Origin: Phycisphaerae bacterium
GTDB taxonomy: Bacteria; Planctomycetota; Phycisphaerae; Phycisphaerales; SM1A02
Length of the DNA: 11,112 bases
NCBI GenBank assembly: GCA_002683195.1
Contig: NYSW01000042.1
Coordinates: forward strand, 38,649 to 49,760
Direction of reading: 5' to 3'
The translations under genes were made by a program, and so were the position numbers. Below are positions 7,094-11,112 of this stretch, in pieces. Position 1 is the first letter of the stretch. Every line of letters starts with the position of its first letter. The notes under the pieces are model-generated. The model was not told the origin of the DNA. It ran no database searches and worked only from the letters and a program-made list of their open reading frames with translations.

Positions 7094-7116
7094 GGTGGGT
7101 ACGTCTTCCACCCACC
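7094..7116. repeat. Inverted repeat GGTGGGT-N9-ACCCACC upstream of the second SYLF gene
   Basis: A perfect 7-bp inverted repeat with a 9-nt loop lies 72-94 nt upstream of the SYLF lipoprotein ATG, between that gene and the oxidoreductase terminator. There is no T-tract, so a terminator is unlikely; an operator or a leader hairpin is possible. No good promoter hexamers were found around it, although a TTGACG sequence occurs further toward the gene without a matching -10. Confidence 0.35.
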
Positions 7117-7140
7117 AGGCACTCGCTTCCCGCGAGGAAT

Positions 7141-7178
7141 GAAAACCCGGGTCGCGTCATGACGACGCGACCCGGGTT
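7141..7178 (-). terminator. Intrinsic terminator after the Gfo/Idh/MocA oxidoreductase gene
   Basis: A perfect 15-bp inverted repeat (arms 7144-7158 and 7164-7178, core CCCGGGTCGCG) with a 5-nt loop is followed on the minus strand by TTTT (the last two pairs plus two bases), then CATT. It lies 72 nt past the oxidoreductase stop codon and before the second SYLF gene, so it should end the DUF1080-oxidoreductase transcript. On the plus strand the stem is followed only by CTTG, and no plus-strand gene ends here. Confidence 0.8.
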
Positions 7179-7200
7179 CTTGAAGATCGATTCGATCCGT

Positions 7201-7214
7201 CCGCCTCTCGGCGG
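7201..7214. repeat. Small GC-rich hairpin in the oxidoreductase 3' untranslated region
   Basis: CCGCC-TCTC-GGCGG is a 5-bp perfect hairpin between the oxidoreductase stop and the terminator. Overlapping alternative pairings (CTGATC 7220-7225 with GATCAG 7249-7254; TCCTC 7236-7240 with GAGGA 7246-7250) reach the stop codon. This may shape or protect the transcript end, but the pairs are short and could be chance in GC-rich DNA. Confidence 0.3.
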
Positions 7215-7250
7215 CCGGCCTGATCGAGGCCGACGTCCTCTCGCCGAGGA

Positions 7251-8609
7251 TCAGCCGAGGCCCTTGACTTCCCAACCCGGGCGATACTTGCGAGCGACGT
7301 GGGCCGTCGCTTCGGGGCTCGCCGGGAAGCTCATGCTCTTGGCGTCCCACTCCAGGGGCTGGTTCGGGAATCGACTCGCGATCGCGCCGATCGCCAGAGT
7401 CTCGGAGACCCGGCCGCCGTACTCGATGGGCGTGAGGCAGGGCTGATCGCCTCCGCGAGCACGATCCACCCAGAGGTGCCAGTGGCTGCCTCCACGGGCC
7501 TGGGGCATTTCCATCGCACGCTGCTTGCCCTTGCGGAAGTAGGCGTAGCCGTCACCACCCTGAGGCACCATGAGAGCACCCTTCTCGCCGACGATGACCA
7601 CCACGTTCTGTGGCAGTGAGAAGTCGGCGGGAAGACCCATGGAAGAAGCTTCGGGAAGCATCTTGCCGTCGTACCAGGTGAAGGGAATCGGCTCTCCATC
7701 GGAGTGCTTGTTTCCTGCGAGCGTCATCTTCACCACTTCCTTCGAGGGGAACTGGTCATCGGTGCAATCGGTCGCTTCACAGATCACGGAAGTCGGGTCA
7801 CCCAGATCCAGCGGCTGGAAGGCCGCATCGACGATGTGACACGCCATGTCGCCGAGGGCGCCACATCCGAAATCTCGCACCCCTCGCCACGCGAACGCGT
7901 GGTAGGCGTTGTTCTTGTACGGCCGCTCGGGGGCGACCCCAAGCCAGAGATCCCAGGAAAGCGACGCCGGCACCGGATCCGAACCTTCGGGTCGGGGATT
8001 GCCCTGAGGCCAGATCGGCCGGTCGCTCCAAGCGTGGACTTCCTTGATCTTGCCGAGACTTCCATCCCGCACGAACTTCATGCATCGCTGCTTCATGGGC
8101 CGGGAGGCGTTCTGAGTACCCATCTGGGTGGCGAGTTTGGGATTTGCAGCCGCGGCAGCGGCGAGCACGCGATTTTCCTGAACCGACCAGGCAAGCGGCT
8201 TCTGGCAATAGACGTGCTTGCCGTTGTTCATCGCGGTCATCGCATAGATCGCGTGCATGTGGTCGGGGGTGGTGATCGAAACCGCGTCAACCCCGTCGCC
8301 AAGGCTCTCGAACATCTCGCGGCCGTCGGCGAAGGTCTTCGCACCCGGATGCAGCTTCTTCGCCGTGCCGAGGTTGTTGGAGTCCGTGTCGCACAGCCCC
8401 ACGATGGCCACCTCGGGATGCGAGGCGATCTGGGCGAGGTCGGTCGTGCCCATGCCACCGACGCCGATCGAAGCGACATTGAGCTTTTGAAGAGCCCGGC
8501 CCTGACCCAGGGTCGGCTTCCATCCGGCCAGGACCACCCCTGCGGCAGCCGCGGATTTGATGAACGTGCGTCGACCGGCGAGAGACGCGGGAAGAATCGG
8601 CGAACTCAT
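7251..8609 (-). CDS. Gfo/Idh/MocA family oxidoreductase with Tat signal
   Basis: This 452-residue NAD(P)-type sugar oxidoreductase is exported folded by the Tat system: the twin-arginine motif R13-R14-T-F-I-K is followed by an Ala/Gly/Val-rich segment and cleavage near residue 36. The mature part opens with the Rossmann fingerprint GVGGMG (49-54), then CDTD, TTPDHMHA and CQKPL with catalytic-type Lys137 (the EKP motif in its planctomycete-like CQKP form). GDMACHIVD (253-261) supplies the usual Asp/His of the substrate-side beta-sheet domain. The length suits the exported Planctomycetes/Bacteroidetes subfamily. Its ATG has GAGGAG 7 nt upstream. It lies 100 nt after the DUF1080 gene on the same strand, and both are exported; together they fit a 3-keto-glycoside route in which this enzyme oxidises C3 of a sugar, probably with a tightly bound cofactor. 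The substrate is unknown. The family assignment is very secure. Confidence 0.95.
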   Translation of the reverse strand: MSSPILPASLAGRRTFIKSAAAAGVVLAGWKPTLGQGRALQKLNVASIGVGGMGTTDLAQIASHPEVAIVGLCDTDSNNLGTAKKLHPGAKTFADGREMFESLGDGVDAVSITTPDHMHAIYAMTAMNNGKHVYCQKPLAWSVQENRVLAAAAAANPKLATQMGTQNASRPMKQRCMKFVRDGSLGKIKEVHAWSDRPIWPQGNPRPEGSDPVPASLSWDLWLGVAPERPYKNNAYHAFAWRGVRDFGCGALGDMACHIVDAAFQPLDLGDPTSVICEATDCTDDQFPSKEVVKMTLAGNKHSDGEPIPFTWYDGKMLPEASSMGLPADFSLPQNVVVIVGEKGALMVPQGGDGYAYFRKGKQRAMEMPQARGGSHWHLWVDRARGGDQPCLTPIEYGGRVSETLAIGAIASRFPNQPLEWDAKSMSFPASPEATAHVARKYRPGWEVKGLG

Positions 8610-8616
8610 GGTTTTA

Positions 8617-8622
8617 CTCCTC
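8617..8622 (-). promoter_or_regulatory. Strong ribosome binding site of the oxidoreductase gene
   Basis: GAGGAG on the minus strand, 7 nt before the ATG at 8607-8609; one of the best Shine-Dalgarno matches in the window. It contrasts with the DUF1080 gene upstream, which has none at normal spacing. Confidence 0.75.
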
Positions 8623-8709
8623 GAATGTCGGCGGCTTTCCCGCCGGGCTCATGTCTGGAATGTGCACTTAACAAAGACCCGGACCCTGATGCTACCGAGC
8701 GAATCGGAT

Positions 8710-9915
8710 TCAGGTTCCAGAAAGATCCCGAAGACGGAGATCCTTGAAGTGAACCACGTCGCCGTGGCCACAGAATCCGATGTGACCTCGCTTCCGGGAT
8801 GCTCCCGGATGAGGCCGTCCGCTCAATGTCCCATCCCGGGTGGAATCATCGAGGTCGACCTCCGTGATGATGGCTCCGTTCAGAATCACCCTCACTTTAC
8901 GCCCTTCCATGCGGATTTCTTCCAGGTTCCACACTCCCGGAGGGGCCTGAAACCCTCGACGGGCGGCGGCGATGCCATAGATCGAGCCATGAAACTGCCA
9001 GGGTGCCAGCCCGGCGTACTTGGGATGGCTGTTATCCAGCACCTGGATCTCCATCCCCTGGTAGGCGGCATCCCCGGTCGCCGGGGCCCGGACCGCGATG
9101 CCATTGTTCGCGCCCGGCGGAACCTTGAAGGCGAAGCGGAAGACGAAATCATCGAACTCGTCGGCGGTGTAGAGATTCCCACCCGCACGGTCCGGATAGG
9201 TCCGAATGGAATCGCCCTCGACCCCGTACCCCTTGGTGTTCCCGATCCAACCCGTCAGATCCTTGCCGTTGAACAGGGCGGCGAACCCGTCTTCATCGGG
9301 GACCAGCGCGGCGACCGAGATCTTGTCGAGCAAGGCCGTGCCGCGAGCGGGCGGATCCGTCCGGGCGACGTTCTGGAATCTGATCTCGAGCGGGTTGCGG
9401 AAGACCGCGTCGTCGGGAATCGTCAGATCGACGAAATGACGCCGCCAACCGGCCGCCCCTTCGTCTCCGGTCTCGGTCGTCGTATCTTTCGTGATCACCC
9501 GCCCATCGGCGTCGACCAGGGAGACGCCGACGCGACCCCGTTCCTCTCCACGGGACCCGAGGCCGAAACCGATTCGAAGGACGTCTCCGGCCTCCGAGTT
9601 TCGACTCAAACGCTGGTCGATTCCGGCCTTTCCACCGTCCGCCTCGATCGACAACACGAGACCGTCGAACCACTCGGCGCGGCCTCCGTCACCCGAGGAT
9701 GGACGCCACAGGGACACGCCCTGCATCCGGTCCCCAACCAACGTCCAGCCATCGGGAACGCCCGCGAATTCACTTCGCTCGGTCGTCCCGCCCTCGATCA
9801 ATTCGAATTCATCATTGATCAGCGGACGGGGGTCCAGCGACGATGGAGGCGATGCATTCGTGGTGGAAACGACGGTCGCCAGCGACATCAAGCCGATCTT
9901 CAAGACATGCTTCAT
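8710..9915 (-). CDS. Secreted DUF1080 protein (3-keto-glycoside hydrolase-like) with N-terminal beta-sandwich
   Basis: This 401-residue exported protein has a signal peptide of about 21 residues. Residues about 210-397 are a DUF1080 (3-keto-disaccharide hydrolase, concanavalin-like fold) domain: FAALFNGKDLTGW at the front, then YTADEFDDFVFRFAFKV, NGIAVRAP, YQGMEIQVLDN and a GHIGFCGHG...F(K)DLRLRDL end. Characterised members cleave glycosides already oxidised at C3. Residues about 33-203 form an extra region that looks like a DUF642/CBM-type jelly roll (an N-D-E-F-E start, P-D-G-W, and a closing LLDKISVAAL), perhaps for carbohydrate or cell-wall binding; that call is inferred from pattern only. 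The Gfo/Idh/MocA oxidoreductase follows after 100 nt and would supply the C3 oxidation. No normally spaced Shine-Dalgarno is seen before the ATG, but promoter-like hexamers sit so close that the mRNA may be leaderless. pgeF is divergent. Confidence 0.87.
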   Translation of the reverse strand: MKHVLKIGLMSLATVVSTTNASPPSSLDPRPLINDEFELIEGGTTERSEFAGVPDGWTLVGDRMQGVSLWRPSSGDGGRAEWFDGLVLSIEADGGKAGIDQRLSRNSEAGDVLRIGFGLGSRGEERGRVGVSLVDADGRVITKDTTTETGDEGAAGWRRHFVDLTIPDDAVFRNPLEIRFQNVARTDPPARGTALLDKISVAALVPDEDGFAALFNGKDLTGWIGNTKGYGVEGDSIRTYPDRAGGNLYTADEFDDFVFRFAFKVPPGANNGIAVRAPATGDAAYQGMEIQVLDNSHPKYAGLAPWQFHGSIYGIAAARRGFQAPPGVWNLEEIRMEGRKVRVILNGAIITEVDLDDSTRDGTLSGRPHPGASRKRGHIGFCGHGDVVHFKDLRLRDLSGT

Positions 9916-9922
9916 CCTGACC

Positions 9923-9950
9923 AGTCTAGGAAACCTTCAAGGTGGCTCAA
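9923..9950 (-). promoter_or_regulatory. Putative promoter of the DUF1080-oxidoreductase operon
   Basis: On the minus strand TTGAGC (9950-9945), a 16-nt spacer and TAGACT (9928-9923) match the sigma-70 pattern at four of six positions each. The -10 ends only 7 nt before the DUF1080 ATG (9915), so transcription would begin at or one base before the start codon. This would explain the missing ribosome binding site. Confidence 0.45.
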
Positions 9951-10004
9951 GCCCCTGGTACCCCTTTCATGAATCAACTCCGGCCAGAGGCAGGTCAAGG
10001 CGGC

Positions 10005-10787
10005 ATGATCCTCCTCCGATCGACCCTCCTCGCGTCGATCGGGGTTCCGCACGCTTTTTCGACCGCCGTGGGACCCGAAGGTCGCCCTCTGGATCTCTCG
10101 TCTGCCGGTTCGAGTCATCTGGGAACCCGCGCGGAAGTCCTCCGGAATGATCTGGAGAGATTCTCGGCCGCCGTGGCTCCAGGAGGGCGCCTCGCCACGA
10201 CCAGACAGGTGCACGGCGCCGCGATCACCGATGTCCAGTCAGCGAACACGGCGGAAGCGGACATCGTGATCGCGGAACCTCTGGAAGATGACGACCGGGT
10301 GGTGCGGATGGCCGCGGTTCGAACCGCGGATTGCGTCCCCATTCTTCTGGCCTGCCCTCGCAGCGGACGCGTGGCCGCGGTTCATGCGGGCTGGCGGGGC
10401 CTGGTCGCCGACGCCCCCGCAGCGGCGATCGAGGAGATGAGTCGTCGTGGATCTCGAATCGATGATCTTCACGTGGCGATCGGACCTGCCATCGGAGTCG
10501 AGCGTTTTGAAATCGGTCTCGAAGTGGCGGCCGCGATGCGGGATTCCGGCCTCGCTGCCGCGGTGCAGTCTCGATCGCCCCGGCCTCACGCCGACCTGCA
10601 TCGAGCGACGTGCCTCCGGGTCATCGCGACCGGCGTCCGAGAATCTCTCGTGGATGGTGCTCCGGAGTGCACCGCATCCTCGTTCCGATTCTTCAGCCAC
10701 CGACGAGATCGCGGCGCGACCGGACGCCACCTCGCCGCCATCACTCCGGGAAACGCCACTGGCTTCGAAGCCGTCGATATGGGATGA
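10005..10787 (+). CDS. pgeF: Peptidoglycan editing factor PgeF / YfiH-type multicopper-like protein
   Basis: This 260-residue product belongs to the YfiH/PgeF (formerly polyphenol oxidase, laccase-domain, DUF152) family, a single-domain cytoplasmic protein of about 240-260 residues. The metal triad is intact: H70 in RQVHG, C110 in RTADC and H127 in VHAGWRG. Also present are GPAIG...FEIG (160-171) and FFSHRRD..ATGRHLAAI near the C-terminus. In E. coli the protein removes L-Ser-containing mistakes from peptidoglycan precursors, and homologues act as purine nucleoside phosphorylases or adenosine deaminases. The ATG at 10005 (AAGG upstream, AGAGG further back) is chosen over a GTG at 9942 and an ATG at 9969, which have poor ribosome sites and would add 12-21 residues ahead of the normal family start. 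The stop overlaps the next gene's ATG by 4 nt. Confidence 0.92.
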   Translation: MILLRSTLLASIGVPHAFSTAVGPEGRPLDLSSAGSSHLGTRAEVLRNDLERFSAAVAPGGRLATTRQVHGAAITDVQSANTAEADIVIAEPLEDDDRVVRMAAVRTADCVPILLACPRSGRVAAVHAGWRGLVADAPAAAIEEMSRRGSRIDDLHVAIGPAIGVERFEIGLEVAAAMRDSGLAAAVQSRSPRPHADLHRATCLRVIATGVRESLVDGAPECTASSFRFFSHRRDRGATGRHLAAITPGNATGFEAVDMG

Positions 10788-11112
10788 TGATGACGATGAT
10801 TCCCCCGGGAGATCATTTCCAAGGCTCCAAACCTCCGCAACGGTCCGTGGACTCTTTGTTGGCAGCCGCCGCCGAAGTCCTGCGCCATGACCACGAGGAA
10901 ACCTGGCCCGAACGTCTTGCCCGGGTGATCCTCGAACTGGCGAACGAAAACACCGGGACCTGCATTCATGGCGTCGCCATCGTCTCGACGGATGACACGG
11001 CGAAGGTCCGTCACCTCGGCGGCGATCGTCTCACCCTCGAAGCGGCGGCCGCAATCAGCGCCGACGTCTTCGCCTCGATCTCCGACGAACCGCTCCAGGC
11101 CGGAGCCGAAGG
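10784..11112 (+). CDS. Unidentified protein, possibly GAF-like sensor domain (5' part only)
   Basis: An open frame begins at ATG 10784, overlapping the pgeF stop as ATGA, and stays open for 109 codons to the window end. Four in-frame ATGs (10784, 10787, 10790, 10796) make the exact start uncertain; coupling to pgeF favours the first. The visible protein begins with about 20 polar residues, then a helix (SLLAAAAEVLRH), another helix (ERLARVILELANENTG), a short strand (GVAIVSTDD) and a second mixed region (LEAAAAISADVFASI). A long helix followed by an I-x-G-V-A-I-V strand and an acidic turn recalls the start of GAF domains, as in sigma-54 regulators or sensor kinases, but no diagnostic motif is in view. 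No signal peptide or membrane segment is seen. It is real by its 4-nt overlap and codon use; the function is not assigned. Confidence 0.65.
   Translation, partial: MMMTMIPPGDHFQGSKPPQRSVDSLLAAAAEVLRHDHEETWPERLARVILELANENTGTCIHGVAIVSTDDTAKVRHLGGDRLTLEAAAAISADVFASISDEPLQAGAE

Noticed and set aside
7023..7160. 46-residue N-terminal extension of the second SYLF protein
   Set aside because: It would run into the terminator hairpin and bury the lipoprotein signal; ATG 7020-7022 has GGAG at good spacing.
8629..8645. CGGCGG-N5-CCGCCG hairpin between the DUF1080 and oxidoreductase genes
   Set aside because: The stem is 6 bp and no T-tract follows on the minus strand, so it is not a terminator and could be chance in GC-rich DNA.
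8557..9972. 471-codon plus-strand open frame opposite the DUF1080 gene
   Set aside because: It is antisense to a gene with clear domains and a signal peptide. Its product has no recognisable motif, and long antisense frames are common in high-GC coding DNA.

Overview
The window is dense, high-GC bacterial DNA with nine complete protein genes and two genes cut by the window edges. A Tat-exported Gfo/Idh/MocA oxidoreductase next to a secreted DUF1080 protein, a sugar isomerase/epimerase-type TIM barrel, and GTG/TTG starts together suggest a planctomycete, possibly of the Phycisphaerae type. This placement is an inference from gene content. I see no rRNA, tRNA, CRISPR array, insertion sequence or phage gene.

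Layout. 1-333 (+) is the C-terminal end of a sugar phosphate isomerase/epimerase-like protein. Facing it, 3851-347 (-) is a compact three-gene set: an H-NOX heme nitric-oxide sensor, a HNOBA-containing hybrid histidine kinase overlapping it by 4 nt, and, 53 nt further on, a plant-type methionine gamma-lyase. Divergent from this set, 3977-6356 (+) holds a SYLF/Ysc84 lipoprotein and a Kef-type CPA2 cation/proton antiporter with a TrkA-N domain. A second, divergent SYLF lipoprotein (7022-6366, -) converges on the antiporter. A strong intrinsic terminator (7141-7178) separates it from the next minus-strand pair: a secreted two-domain DUF1080 protein (9915-8710) followed by the Tat-exported Gfo/Idh/MocA oxidoreductase (8609-7251). 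Divergent from those, pgeF (10005-10787, +) overlaps by 4 nt a gene that runs off the right edge.

How the genes may work together. The H-NOX protein most likely binds NO (nonpolar distal pocket, no distal Tyr) and controls the neighbouring HNOBA kinase. The kinase has all ATP-binding and phospho-acceptor boxes, but its C-terminal receiver has Ala where the phosphorylated Asp should be. The methionine gamma-lyase downstream would make methanethiol, 2-oxobutyrate and ammonia, so the set may tie NO sensing to sulfur amino-acid breakdown. The DUF1080/Gfo-Idh pair fits the 3-keto-glycoside route, in which an oxidoreductase oxidises C3 of a sugar and the DUF1080 enzyme cleaves the activated glycosidic bond outside the cytoplasm. 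The two SYLF lipoproteins beside one antiporter form an unexplained envelope module.

The points I find most worth following are the H-NOX/kinase/methionine gamma-lyase association, the dead receiver domain, the SYLF-Kef-SYLF arrangement, and a promoter geometry that would make the DUF1080 mRNA leaderless.
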